Source: Lyngbya sp. HA4199-MV5
GTDB lineage: Bacteria; Cyanobacteriota; Cyanobacteriia; Leptolyngbyales; Leptolyngbyaceae
Assembly: GCA_019359375.1 (NCBI GenBank)
Contig: JAHHHL010000010.1
Location: 101,832 to 165,831, forward strand
DNA: 64,000 nucleotides
Direction: 5' to 3'
Part shown: positions 8,822 to 17,151 of the stretch, piece after piece
Layout: every line of letters starts with the position of its first letter
Numbering within the stretch: position 1 is the stretch's first letter
Notes under the pieces: model-generated
The model's database searches: none
Seen by the model: the letters and a program-made list of their open reading frames with translations, nothing else
What the model was told of the DNA's origin: nothing
Program-made: the position numbers and the translations under genes

Positions 8822-9661
8822 CTACTCGTCTGCTTTACAGCAAGGAGCAATTGGCGAGGTCGCGACTGGTTCCAAATTAGTTTGGCGGAGTAGGTCAGAC
8901 CAGGCGCGGGCGATCGCAGCATCAACAAATTGCTTTCCTTGCACTTGAAGCCCCAGTGTGGTTAGCGCGTCATACCAGATGCCATTTGCGGCGTAAAAGG
9001 TGGCGCGATCGAGCGGAGTTTTGGCTATCGCTAGTTGGCGCTGTAGCTGAGTGGAAGGTGTAATGCGTTGAATACCACCGCTGAAGATAATTGGACTATC
9101 AATGCTTGGTTCAGCCAGGGCACTGTTACCTGAGTTGCAAAAGAGCCTGATTTCCCAACGATGGGGTGTGTTGGCTTGTAGAGGGGGAGCAGTGGCGGGA
9201 ATGGGTAGACTCAAGACGGCGGCTGGCGTATGGGGAGGAATTTGAAACGTCAGACGGTGGCTGCTTTTGTTAGACCCATCTTGCAAGACAAGGACAGCTA
9301 GAGCACCGTCTTTGATGCCGCTGGACGTATGGAGCCAGAAGGTTGGACGATCGGCAGTGGTCAGTCCCCAGCGAACAGTTTTATGACCAGAAGGAGTGAG
9401 TGGCACAAGTGGGGTTAGCGAGGCTTCAGAACGATCGCCACAGCCTCGACCAGCACCGCCTTGACTGCGCCCACTGCCCGGATCGTTAACCACAGGTGGC
9501 GGTGGAAGGGCAGCAGGAGGGTTGAATGGAATGGCAACTGACGATGGATTAGCGATCGCGTTAGTTTGCGATCGCGCCACCTGAGCAGGGCTGAAGGCGA
9601 CCACCAGTGCCAGGGTTGAGGCGACCCCCATCGTTGCATGGCTTAGTTGAATGTTAATCAT
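8822..9661 (-). CDS. DUF928 family secreted protein
   Basis: A 279-residue protein with a signal peptide (TLALVVAFSPAQVARS), a Pro-rich linker (PFNPPAALPPPPVVNDPG), then the DUF928 domain (LTPLVPLTPSGHKTVRWGLT to about residue 195). A helical C-terminal part follows (DRATFYAANGIWYDALTTL). DUF928 is a cyanobacterial family of unknown function, often beside CHASE2/CHAT genes; the second copy here is at 21282-21986. Its ATG overlaps the end of the upstream CHAT-CHASE2 gene by 8 bp, so the two are translationally linked. Probably periplasmic or exported. Confidence 0.8.
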   Translation of the reverse strand: MINIQLSHATMGVASTLALVVAFSPAQVARSQTNAIANPSSVAIPFNPPAALPPPPVVNDPGSGRSQGGAGRGCGDRSEASLTPLVPLTPSGHKTVRWGLTTADRPTFWLHTSSGIKDGALAVLVLQDGSNKSSHRLTFQIPPHTPAAVLSLPIPATAPPLQANTPHRWEIRLFCNSGNSALAEPSIDSPIIFSGGIQRITPSTQLQRQLAIAKTPLDRATFYAANGIWYDALTTLGLQVQGKQFVDAAIARAWSDLLRQTNLEPVATSPIAPCCKADE

Positions 9662-12017
9662 GAGGTGTTTTCGGTTTAGCTGTAGCCGTTAAGAGCGCTA
9701 CAGAGGTGCTGGTGATCAACAGGGCAACGATGGGTGGAGCGAGGGGAATCCATCCCCCTTGAATCAAACATACCTGACACAGACCAATGAGAATGCCGAT
9801 CGCAATCCCAACTGCCAGGATTAAAAATCCCAATCGGCGAAACTGCCACGCAAGCACGCCGCCGATGATCGCCCAGCCTGCAATCCAGAGCGGCTCAATC
9901 CAGGTTGCCCAGACCCACAGCAACGGGCGGCGATCGAGCACGGCGCTGAGCATCTGACTGATCATTTGAGCGTGAAGCAGCACTCCGGGGATGCGATCGA
10001 TATCTGCTTTACCAAACGGCGTTGTCCAATAGTCGCCGCTGCTGTGGGGGGCGGCAATGCCAATCAACACAATTCGACCGTTGATCGCGTTGGGATTGAT
10101 CTGGTCAGTCACTACTTGAGTCAGGGTTGCCTGTTGAGCAATCTCACGAGGAGAAGGCGCGGCACGGTAATTGAGCAAGACCTGTCCACTGTTGGCAACG
10201 AGGGTTTGATAGCCGCCCGTGCGACGTTGCAGTTGGCGAAAAACGGTGTTGCTAAACTGCAAGTCGTTTTGGGGTGTTACCGTAGCTTGAATGCCCTTCG
10301 CCTCGAGATAGTGGTTTGCCAGTTGCACACTGAAGGCATAAGCAGCGGTACAGCGTGAGCTTGGGTTGGCGGGCAGAACGAGCAAATGACGACGCACTAC
10401 GCCATCGGCATCGCGGACAAAATCACTGAATCCTAAACGGCTCTCTGGCACTTCTGGAGGAGGCAGAACGCCGATCGGATCGCTCTTGGCAGCAGGGCGT
10501 TTACACACCGCGAACAGGTGGTTCTGTTTCAAACGGGTGGCGAGTTCAGGTACATCGGTGGGCGTATCGCGGTAGAGATCAAGCCCGATCGCGGCAGGTT
10601 TGTGCTGTCCCAGTTTTTGCAGCAAGCGGTTCAAGGTGCGATCGGAGATGGAACCGCGACGCATTTTTTCACCCTCTGCCTGAATGTCTTGCTCTGTAAT
10701 GGTGACAGCCAGCAGACGAGCATCGGGCGGTTCAGCAGGACGCGACTGCATCAGGCGATCGAAGCTCCAGAGTTCCAACGGCTGTAACCAGCCCAAACAG
10801 CGCACTCCGGCAATCAAGCTAGTCACTACCAGGCTGTTGAACAGAACCATTTGTAGCTCGTGACGACTGGGCAAGTGCAGGGGAAACGATCGTGCGCCGC
10901 ACCAGTCTTGCCAGGTTGGTGGCACCTCAGCAGGATTCTGACAGATAACCGGGAGCCAGGTGGCACAGGGAAAGTCGGCTTCCAGGGCTTGCAGTTTTTC
11001 TCGTGCCTCGCGCACAGCGGTATACAGCGATGCTCCACCCGCAAACGCGGTGAGAAAATGCTTGAGAAACTCCTGCGCCACGCGATCGGGTACGGGTTCT
11101 CGCATCACGATGACCTGGGGCAAATGCAGGTCTGCCAGATCGCGTGCCAGTCCTAACCCATCGCAGGAGTTAAAGATTGCCAGCTTCAGCCCATGCGCGA
11201 TCGCCGTTCGCAAGGCAAACTTCAATTGTGCGATCGTCAAACTTTCTGTTGCATTCACCGCAATGCTGCCGACTCCCGACTCCCGACTCCCGACTCCCTG
11301 CCCCGAACTATGTCCGGCAAAAAACAGCACATCCCAACCTGGCTCCCAAAGCTGCTGATTCAATTCACTGGCGTTTGGCTCCACCAAAAACGTGAGTTCG
11401 GCACCGGGCAATTGCTGCAACATCTGTTGATCTTTGGCAACGTCAATGCCCTCGTGGTTGCCCAGGATGGCTAGAATTCTGACCTTGCGGCGTGGTTTTG
11501 TCGCTGCTGCTTTGGTCGATCGCAGGTACTCTGGCACACTGAGCGCAATTTCTGCGTTGGGGTAATCGTCTAGAAACGACCAGAGGCACCACGGCAATCG
11601 CAATAGCGTTGCGTCATCAGCAACGATGATTAACCGAATGTGATCGGCAGGTCTAAGCTGCGTTCGTAACTGGCGATCGATCTGCCGAAACGCCTCCGCG
11701 TTCAACCAGCGATTCAGAGCCGTTTGCAAGTCCTGGCAAAGCTGATGAAACTCGGTTTGAGAAAGGTGCGTCAGGTCGCCTTCATCGACTTCAAAGGATG
11801 GCGATCGAACACCCGATCGCCATCCTTTACTGCCATACAGGGCTTCATACAACCGTTGCCAGCGTCGATATAGCGCTTCTAGCTCTGGTGCGGCAGGCAA
11901 ACTGCCTGTGAACTGCATCGGATTAGGACTATGCTCATCCCACAGTTGAGCAATCACAGTGGGCAACCCATGCTGCAAGTCTCCGTTTCCCAAATTTAGA
12001 ACAACGAGGTAGCGCAT
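9654..12017 (-). CDS. CHAT-CHASE2 fusion membrane protein
   Basis: 787 residues. The N-terminal half (about 1-370) is a caspase-like CHAT domain: His236 in LFFAGHSSGQG and Cys285 in LAIFNSCDGLGLA form the expected dyad. A helix at about 390-410 precedes a CHASE2 sensor (about 415-690; starts ARLLAVTITEQDIQ; contains GRIVLIGIAAPHSSGDYW). Two or three helices close the protein. CHASE2 normally senses an extracytoplasmic signal, so an input may activate a cytoplasmic protease; that is inference. Right after the catalytic His, four exact GACTCCC heptamers insert the Gly/Ser-rich segment GVGSRESGVGS. The gene is third from the end of a minus-strand block with sigma-like and DUF1822 genes upstream. 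Confidence 0.85.
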   Translation of the reverse strand: MRYLVVLNLGNGDLQHGLPTVIAQLWDEHSPNPMQFTGSLPAAPELEALYRRWQRLYEALYGSKGWRSGVRSPSFEVDEGDLTHLSQTEFHQLCQDLQTALNRWLNAEAFRQIDRQLRTQLRPADHIRLIIVADDATLLRLPWCLWSFLDDYPNAEIALSVPEYLRSTKAAATKPRRKVRILAILGNHEGIDVAKDQQMLQQLPGAELTFLVEPNASELNQQLWEPGWDVLFFAGHSSGQGVGSRESGVGSIAVNATESLTIAQLKFALRTAIAHGLKLAIFNSCDGLGLARDLADLHLPQVIVMREPVPDRVAQEFLKHFLTAFAGGASLYTAVREAREKLQALEADFPCATWLPVICQNPAEVPPTWQDWCGARSFPLHLPSRHELQMVLFNSLVVTSLIAGVRCLGWLQPLELWSFDRLMQSRPAEPPDARLLAVTITEQDIQAEGEKMRRGSISDRTLNRLLQKLGQHKPAAIGLDLYRDTPTDVPELATRLKQNHLFAVCKRPAAKSDPIGVLPPPEVPESRLGFSDFVRDADGVVRRHLLVLPANPSSRCTAAYAFSVQLANHYLEAKGIQATVTPQNDLQFSNTVFRQLQRRTGGYQTLVANSGQVLLNYRAAPSPREIAQQATLTQVVTDQINPNAINGRIVLIGIAAPHSSGDYWTTPFGKADIDRIPGVLLHAQMISQMLSAVLDRRPLLWVWATWIEPLWIAGWAIIGGVLAWQFRRLGFLILAVGIAIGILIGLCQVCLIQGGWIPLAPPIVALLITSTSVALLTATAKPKTPHD
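11271..11298. repeat. four tandem GACTCCC heptamers inside the CHAT coding sequence
   Basis: Exact 7-bp repeats, in frame only because partial units complete the insertion. They encode GVGSRES-type residues on the minus strand, directly after the catalytic His motif. This is typical cyanobacterial STRR-like heptameric repetition. Confidence 0.85.
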
Positions 12018-12072
12018 GGGGACAGGCGGGAGTGGGGAGTAGGGAGTGGGGAATACAGTTCAGTGATTAAAC

Positions 12073-12172
12073 GTAGGATGTGTTAGGCGAAACCGTAACG
12101 CATTAAACCCTTGAACAGCATGGGTTACGCTACCACTTTTCTGGTATGCCGGAACGGCTTTACCCATCCTAC
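12073..12172. repeat. 100-bp MITE-like element (family C)
   Basis: Bounded by GTAGGATG and CATCCTAC. Inside are GTTAGGCGAAACCGTAACGC on the left and GGGTTACGC plus GGCTTTACCC towards the right. Short inverted-repeat elements with these ends are widespread in cyanobacteria. It lies in the 200 bp between the DUF1822 and CHAT-CHASE2 genes, so the operon is interrupted by it. Confidence 0.65.
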
Positions 12173-12219
12173 AAATAGTTGTGCCTTCCTATTTATCACA
12201 GGTGGTTTGCTTCCCATTT

Positions 12220-13386
12220 CTAGACAACAAAGTCTTCGGTGATGATGGTGTTGTCGATCGCCACCTGCAAACTGAACTGAGTCTCAGGCGGGCACTTGAA
12301 TCGTTTTAACTGAATCACGTTGTCTCGATCGCGGGCTTGTATCGCTTGAACCGTTTCGCCAGCAGTAGACAGCAGGGTCAGGCTCAGTCCTTCGGGTAGG
12401 CAATCAGTGGCATCAAGGGGACGAAGCTGAGCTTGAATGCTGACTCGACCATCTGCTTGTGGCTCCACGGCAACGAGCAACAAGATATTTTTATTGGGAA
12501 GACGCACCCGCTTGGCTCTACGGATGGATCGCTGAGTGCGATCGTCGCGTCGAAAGTTAAACGCCTCGGCTTCAATACCCAACTGCTCCAGTGTTTGCCA
12601 GCCTTCGTCAAAACGATTTTGCAACCACTGGCTGAGGTTTGCAAGGGTGCGCGTGAGCGAGGTGGATTCGCCCCGACGCGATCGCCCCAGTTGTTGTCGC
12701 CAGTCATCATTAGTAATCAACGCTGCCCAAAGGTGAAAGGGAATTTCTAAACGGGGTTGCAGTACGGCGGGATTTGCCAACCGTTGCAGCAGGTTTTCTG
12801 CCTGAACTGCGGACAGCGGGGACAGGGGCGCAATTTCTGTCCTGGTCAGCTCTGGAAACTGACACACAATCCACAGAACGCTCAAATCTTGCACCAACTG
12901 ATAAGCATCCAGGCAATAGACGCGGTGGTCTGCATCGTAGGTGCCCAGAGTCTTGAGCTGTGCATGGGTGGTGTATGCCCAAAGGCGAAGGCACAGATCG
13001 TCTGGGTCTACCTGAACAGCCAGATAATAGTCGCCTGCCCACGCAGGAAGATCGACCCACTCTTGCGGCACTTGGAGTTCGCTGGTGTCGATGGTTTTGT
13101 CTGGAATGAGAATCAACCGCCGATCGCAAAGGTCGATCGCGGTGCCTCTCACCAGTTCCCCTAAAAGCGGCACTGCACCAGACCAGGCAGTTGCGTTTGG
13201 GGCGTGGTTTGAATGATAGTCTGCCTGTAGCCAGGGCAATACTGTGTGCAAGCAAACTTGATTTAAGTACGTGTTCCATTGAGTTAGGGGATTTGAAGCA
13301 GATTGGCTGTGCTGCCAGGACTCCTGGTGAATCTCTGGTGAAATCTCCAGCCTCAACTCAGTCAAGGTATCGGGTAAGAAGCTCAT
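12220..13386 (-). CDS. DUF1822 family protein
   Basis: A 388-residue soluble protein beginning MSFLPDTLTELRLEIS. It matches the cyanobacterial DUF1822 family: an early ETWLQAD-like stretch (VLPWLQAD), a central AGDYYLAVQVDPDDLCLRLW block, and a beta-rich C-terminus (LSLTLLSTAGETVQAIQARD). DUF1822 genes characteristically sit next to sigma-like regulators and CHAT/CHASE2 genes, as here. No enzymatic motif is visible. The stop of the sigma-like gene lies 19 bp before this start, so the two form an operon. Biochemical function is unknown. Confidence 0.8.
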   Translation of the reverse strand: MSFLPDTLTELRLEISPEIHQESWQHSQSASNPLTQWNTYLNQVCLHTVLPWLQADYHSNHAPNATAWSGAVPLLGELVRGTAIDLCDRRLILIPDKTIDTSELQVPQEWVDLPAWAGDYYLAVQVDPDDLCLRLWAYTTHAQLKTLGTYDADHRVYCLDAYQLVQDLSVLWIVCQFPELTRTEIAPLSPLSAVQAENLLQRLANPAVLQPRLEIPFHLWAALITNDDWRQQLGRSRRGESTSLTRTLANLSQWLQNRFDEGWQTLEQLGIEAEAFNFRRDDRTQRSIRRAKRVRLPNKNILLLVAVEPQADGRVSIQAQLRPLDATDCLPEGLSLTLLSTAGETVQAIQARDRDNVIQLKRFKCPPETQFSLQVAIDNTIITEDFVV

Positions 13387-13404
13387 AGGTATCGGGTAAG
13401 AAGC

Positions 13405-14829
13405 TCATAGGTATTCCTGGAAGTCGCGATTTGGGGCGATCGTTCCGCTATGGGATTGATCCGTCTCGTAATGAAGCTGCAACCATTCTTCTAAAATGGT
13501 GCTCATAGATTTAACCACGGTGGAGGTTGGCGAAATATGCAGCGTCTCCTGGCTCCAGTGAGTTAAGGCTAAGAGTAACGTTTCTCGCGCTTTGGTGAGT
13601 TTGCGAGAGACAGTGTATTGCTGCACGGCAAACTGTTGAGCCATTTGCTGTTGAGATAGTTTTGCCTGGTAGTAGAGTTGCAGTAGCTCTTGCATGGCTG
13701 GATCGAGCTTCGCCAGAGACTCTTTCAGCACCGCGTTGATTTGGTGTTGCTGAGTCTGACGATCCTGAGTCTCTTCGGCAGCAATCAGATCTGCCAGCAG
13801 CGAATCACGATCGCGATCGGGCACATCATCCTGAAGTTCACCCGCATCCTGTCCTGGTTTGGGGGCATTCAGCGACGTAACGCGAGGGTACAGGTATGCC
13901 CGCACTCGGCTCACACAGGCTATCAGCAAATGTTCCAACGTTGCAGGAGTGCAATCTAAACCAGGTGAACTGCGTTGGTGACGCTGCTGGTTGTAGCGAT
14001 CGGCGATCGCGTTCCAGGTTGGGCGATCTGGTGCGGCAAGCTGACGCAATCCCGGTGCTTTTCGAGGCAGATAAACGGCTTCAAAACACGTCCATGCTAA
14101 TAGAGAGCGATCGATGTCATCACTCCCAAAGCCAGCATTTTGCAGCGCTTCTGTGAGTTGTTTCCGGCTCAGCTTCAGCAGCAAGCCCCAATCATTGCAA
14201 CGGTCTGCCTCCCGACGACGGCGCAAGTCATCTCGAATGGTGTTGCCAAAAGCTTGACTGGCATACGTTTTGAGGCTGGGCAGTTGATTAGAGTCGAACG
14301 CATTGAGAATTTTGGGCACCGCCGCGATCGCCACCTGAAAGCAATCCGACAACTGATGCTGTGATTGGTGTAACTGAGCCACGATCCGCTGTGCGCTCCA
14401 GTAGCAGGATTCTTGCAGGTAAGCGGAGAGGTGACCGAGGGGAAGAGGTGAGGAGGGAGGAGGTGAGGAGGGAGGAGGGAGGAGGGAGGGGTGTAGGGTG
14501 TGGGGTGTGAGGTGTGGGGTGAATATTCCTGCGTCTCCGTGTCTCCGTGTCCCCGCGTCTCTGTATCCCTGCGTCTCCGTGTCTCCGCGTCCCCGCGTCC
14601 CTGTGTCCCCGCGTCTCCCTATCCCCCCACTCTCCCCTGCCTCTTCCTGCCAGCGTTTGTGCCAGTACGTTGCCCAGAAGTGCTCGGAGGTAGTTGCGTC
14701 GTCAAGTTGCTTCAGGCAAGACTGCATACTGCGGCGTAAGCGAGCATCCGTTGCCCAGCCACGAAAAACGTCTTCCTCAAATTGCAGGAAGGTGGAGAAA
14801 AGATCGAGGAGGGTTTGACGCGATCGCAT
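13405..14829 (-). CDS. sigma-70-like transcription factor (cyanobacterial DUF1822-associated type)
   Basis: About 475 residues from the ATG at 14829 (MRSRQTLLDLFSTF). An earlier in-frame start would add a low-complexity PLPPLLPLPPLL leader that I judge untranslated. The central part has a region-2-like segment (AFGNTIRDDLRRRREAD). The C-terminus has a region-4 HTH-like segment (LDPAMQELLQLYYQAKLSQQ, then QYTVSRKLTKARETLL). About residues 70-140 are a repeat-derived insertion (GDTGTRGRGDTETQGYRD) without family counterpart. It directly precedes the DUF1822 gene. It may direct transcription of its own cluster; this is inferred from context. Confidence 0.7.
   Translation of the reverse strand: MRSRQTLLDLFSTFLQFEEDVFRGWATDARLRRSMQSCLKQLDDATTSEHFWATYWHKRWQEEAGESGGIGRRGDTGTRGRGDTETQGYRDAGTRRHGDAGIFTPHLTPHTLHPSLLPPPSSPPPSSPLPLGHLSAYLQESCYWSAQRIVAQLHQSQHQLSDCFQVAIAAVPKILNAFDSNQLPSLKTYASQAFGNTIRDDLRRRREADRCNDWGLLLKLSRKQLTEALQNAGFGSDDIDRSLLAWTCFEAVYLPRKAPGLRQLAAPDRPTWNAIADRYNQQRHQRSSPGLDCTPATLEHLLIACVSRVRAYLYPRVTSLNAPKPGQDAGELQDDVPDRDRDSLLADLIAAEETQDRQTQQHQINAVLKESLAKLDPAMQELLQLYYQAKLSQQQMAQQFAVQQYTVSRKLTKARETLLLALTHWSQETLHISPTSTVVKSMSTILEEWLQLHYETDQSHSGTIAPNRDFQEYL
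14436..14640. repeat. low-complexity repeat expansion inside the sigma-like gene
   Basis: Two juxtaposed repeat types: GAGGAGGGAG-like and GTGTGGGG-like runs (14440-14520), then CGTCTCCGTGTC/CCCGCGTC units (14526-14630). They translate in frame to a hydrophilic insert rich in Gly, Asp, Thr and Arg. The same GTGTGGGG and CGTGTCTCCG units occur in the lipid-A-disaccharide-synthase-like gene (52746-52925). Confidence 0.85.
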
Positions 14830-14950
14830 AGTGCAAGGAGAAAGGAGGCAGGGGAGCAGGGGAGGCAGCGGAAGCAGGGGAGGCAGAGGAGGGGAATTTT
14901 GAGTAACGCTTTGTGCCGCAGCGGTGGGGAGGTTTAAGTTTTGAGGCTGG

Positions 14951-15144
14951 TTGACTGACAAATCTTTTAGCGAGTACTTGAACCCGCCTTGCACTGAAAG
15001 TGCGGGCTGATGGCAGAAAGTCCTCTCAAGAGGACTACGAGCGTCTTACAACCCGTTTTAACGGGTTTCGCACCCTTAGCCCCGATTTTAATCACAGGCG
15101 GGTGAGCAACGAAGCGACCAGCCTTTCAAGATTTTGTCAGTCAA
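14951..15144. repeat. MITE family A, full copy (194 bp)
   Basis: Terminal inverted repeats TTGACTGACAAA and TTTGTCAGTCAA are exact over 12 bp. Inside are two further hairpins: AGTCCTCTCAAGAGGACT and AACCCGTTTTAACGGGTT. It matches the copy at 57530-57722, in opposite orientation, along nearly its whole length. No coding capacity; it must be mobilised in trans if at all. It occupies the 415-bp gap between the sigma-like and secreted CHAT genes; the remainder (15145-15244) is C/T-rich low complexity. Confidence 0.85.
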
Positions 15145-15244
15145 TCAAGTTTTGAGTTTTGTTTCCCCATTCCCCACTCCCTACTTCCTCAAAACCTGAC
15201 TCCCGATCTTCTACCTTTTACCCTTTACCTTTTACCTTCCCTTT

Positions 15245-16663
15245 CTACCAGGGATTGCCAATCAGCGTGAACGCTGCCCAATAATAGGGGTGGGCTAGCT
15301 TAGCTCCTTCAACTGTTATGTCTGGTGGTAGGGGGACAGTATCGCCAGTTCGCAGTGCCAGATTTTGATTCAAATTTACCTGTTTTTTAAGCAAAGCAAG
15401 TTGCGCCTGCCGTAATGCCTCTGCTTTGATGGGTGCGGTTTTGAGTTGGCGGTAGAGTTCAGTCATTAGAACTAACGTGCCTGCGTCGCTGACTGACCAG
15501 AGGCTGGCGATCGCTGCTCTGCTGCCCGACTGCACTGCCAAGCCAGCAAACCCCAGTTCGGCTTCAGGATTTCCCAATGCCGTCTGGCAAGCACTCAGTA
15601 CCAACAACTGCACGACCGGAACCCGCAATTCCAGATCCCTGAACTGGGTGAGACGCAACTGCTGCCTCCAAAACTGGATATAGGACTGATTCGCCGCTCC
15701 TGGCAAAAATTCGGCGTGGGTTGCCAGATGCACAATGCCGTATGATGTTGCAGCACGTTGAGCTTTCAGGTTCGCAACGGTAAACTCTTGATTCAGTAGC
15801 GATTTGCCCTGCCAGAGCGTGCGAGTAATTGCCGTCAGTTCAACCGGAACCGCTGGAAGCGGCGACTGATCCTGAAATTCGGATGCTCCCATGGCTAACA
15901 CTTTCGTTCCCTGGAGGCTTGCGGGGTGGCGATCGACCAGGTTGAAGGCTGGAATCAGCCCCAAACTGTATTTCTCAACCAAAAACCGTTGTCCATCGTG
16001 GAGTGCTGCCATTGGCAAACTGCGTAACCCTGTTCCCAGGCAAAGGATGAGCGTATCGATTTTTTGTGCCTTCAACACAGGCTCCAATGGTGTAATCAGC
16101 CACTCATGCAACTGTTTTGCTGCGGGTAGATAGTCCTCTGGTCGGGATGCTGCATTCACCACTTCGGTTCTGAAGGTTTTGGCAGCAGTGCTCAGTGCTT
16201 CCCGGTTTGCTGCTGTGATGCGGTGATGCACTGGCTTGGTTCCAGGCGTGACCAGAATCAGCTCCAGGTGGTTGGGCGTGGGAATGGCATAGATCAGGGC
16301 GGTTTTCTTGCCAGTGGAACGATGCAGGTTATCCAACGATCGCACAATCTGTTCAGGTTCCAGATATGGAAGCGTAAACTTTCCCCCGTAATACTGCTCA
16401 AACTGGTATTTCCACCCCAATTCAACTTGGCGAATTGCATCTGAAACATCGTTCTGGTCAAGCACCTGCACTAATCTTTCAACGTTTAAGCGTGAAGCTG
16501 TGGACGGTGCAATCGTGGTTGATGCTGGGGTTGAGGCAGCAGGCAAAGTGGGTGAGGCAGGTGTTTGAGCGATCGCCGATCGAGCGATCGTCAACGCAGC
16601 GCCTCCTCCCGACGCAGCGCTTACAACCAGTGAAATCAGCAAAGACAGCCTAAAAGAATTCAT
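15245..16663 (-). CDS. secreted CHAT domain protein
   Basis: 472 residues with a signal peptide (LLISLVVSAASGGGAALTIA) and a Pro/Thr/Ser linker up to about residue 60. A CHAT domain fills the rest. The catalytic dyad is His316 in IVHLATHAEFLPG and Cys359 in LLVLSACQTALG. The end WAAFTLIGNPW is typical. CHAT proteins are caspase/separase-fold cysteine peptidases. The C-terminal 270 residues closely resemble the CHAT part of the giant haemagglutinin fusion at 28740-35420, so these are paralogues. It is the first gene of the minus-strand block. Substrate is unknown; activity is inferred from the intact dyad. Confidence 0.87.
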   Translation of the reverse strand: MNSFRLSLLISLVVSAASGGGAALTIARSAIAQTPASPTLPAASTPASTTIAPSTASRLNVERLVQVLDQNDVSDAIRQVELGWKYQFEQYYGGKFTLPYLEPEQIVRSLDNLHRSTGKKTALIYAIPTPNHLELILVTPGTKPVHHRITAANREALSTAAKTFRTEVVNAASRPEDYLPAAKQLHEWLITPLEPVLKAQKIDTLILCLGTGLRSLPMAALHDGQRFLVEKYSLGLIPAFNLVDRHPASLQGTKVLAMGASEFQDQSPLPAVPVELTAITRTLWQGKSLLNQEFTVANLKAQRAATSYGIVHLATHAEFLPGAANQSYIQFWRQQLRLTQFRDLELRVPVVQLLVLSACQTALGNPEAELGFAGLAVQSGSRAAIASLWSVSDAGTLVLMTELYRQLKTAPIKAEALRQAQLALLKKQVNLNQNLALRTGDTVPLPPDITVEGAKLAHPYYWAAFTLIGNPW

Positions 16664-16726
16664 GGCGTTTGATCTTGAACTCAGCTAAGGAACCTGAATT
16701 AAATAATCTCTAAGTCTGAGGTTTGG

Positions 16727-16753
16727 TAGGGACATGCCAACGCCATGTCCCTA
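16727..16753. repeat. palindromic repeat, family F, copy 2
   Basis: Inverted arms TAGGGACATG and CATGTCCCTA around a short loop. It is a diverged form of the repeat at 1925-1950. Confidence 0.5.
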
Positions 16754-16907
16754 CGCAGAGCACTACACATTAAAAAATCTGTGTTCCTAAATAAGGGCGA
16801 TCGCTCACACACGTTCACCTCTCACATTAGAAGATTCTGCCGCATTAGAACGACGATTCTGCCGCATCACGCAAAGGGTGGTGTTTTAGACGCGTGGTTG
16901 ACTTCAG

Positions 16908-16933
16908 TAGGGATGTCACATGTAACGTCCCTA
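16908..16933. repeat. palindromic repeat, family F, copy 3
   Basis: TAGGGATGTCACATGTAACG then TCCCTA. It is a near-palindrome closely matching the copies at 1925-1950 and 53760-53785. Confidence 0.55.
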
Positions 16934-17151
16934 CTACTTTTTAACTAAATGAGGCTGCTCGTTGCATAAAGCTCAAAACGTCAACGTGTAAGTGTGAGTT
17001 GGCAAAGCTGATGCGCTTAATCAATCAATAGCACAAACCTTCAATATCGCTTCAGCCATATGTTTTAACCCCTCAATAGCAAACATCTCAGCCTCCCTGT
17101 CGATCAATGCTCAACTTACAAGCTTACTCACACAATTAAGGAGAAACCATC

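Larger units (their letters stand above)
16664..17151. other. 488-bp divergent intergenic region with two palindromic repeats
   Basis: No credible gene. It lies between the secreted CHAT gene and the RTX protein gene. It holds two family F palindromes (16727-16753 and 16908-16933), a GATTCTGCCGCAT direct repeat (about 16831-16866), and a ribosome-binding AAGGAG just before the RTX start. Confidence 0.5.

Noticed and set aside
16745..16948. 67-codon frame upstream of the RTX gene
   Set aside because: It runs through two palindromic repeats and has no ribosome-binding site or similarity.
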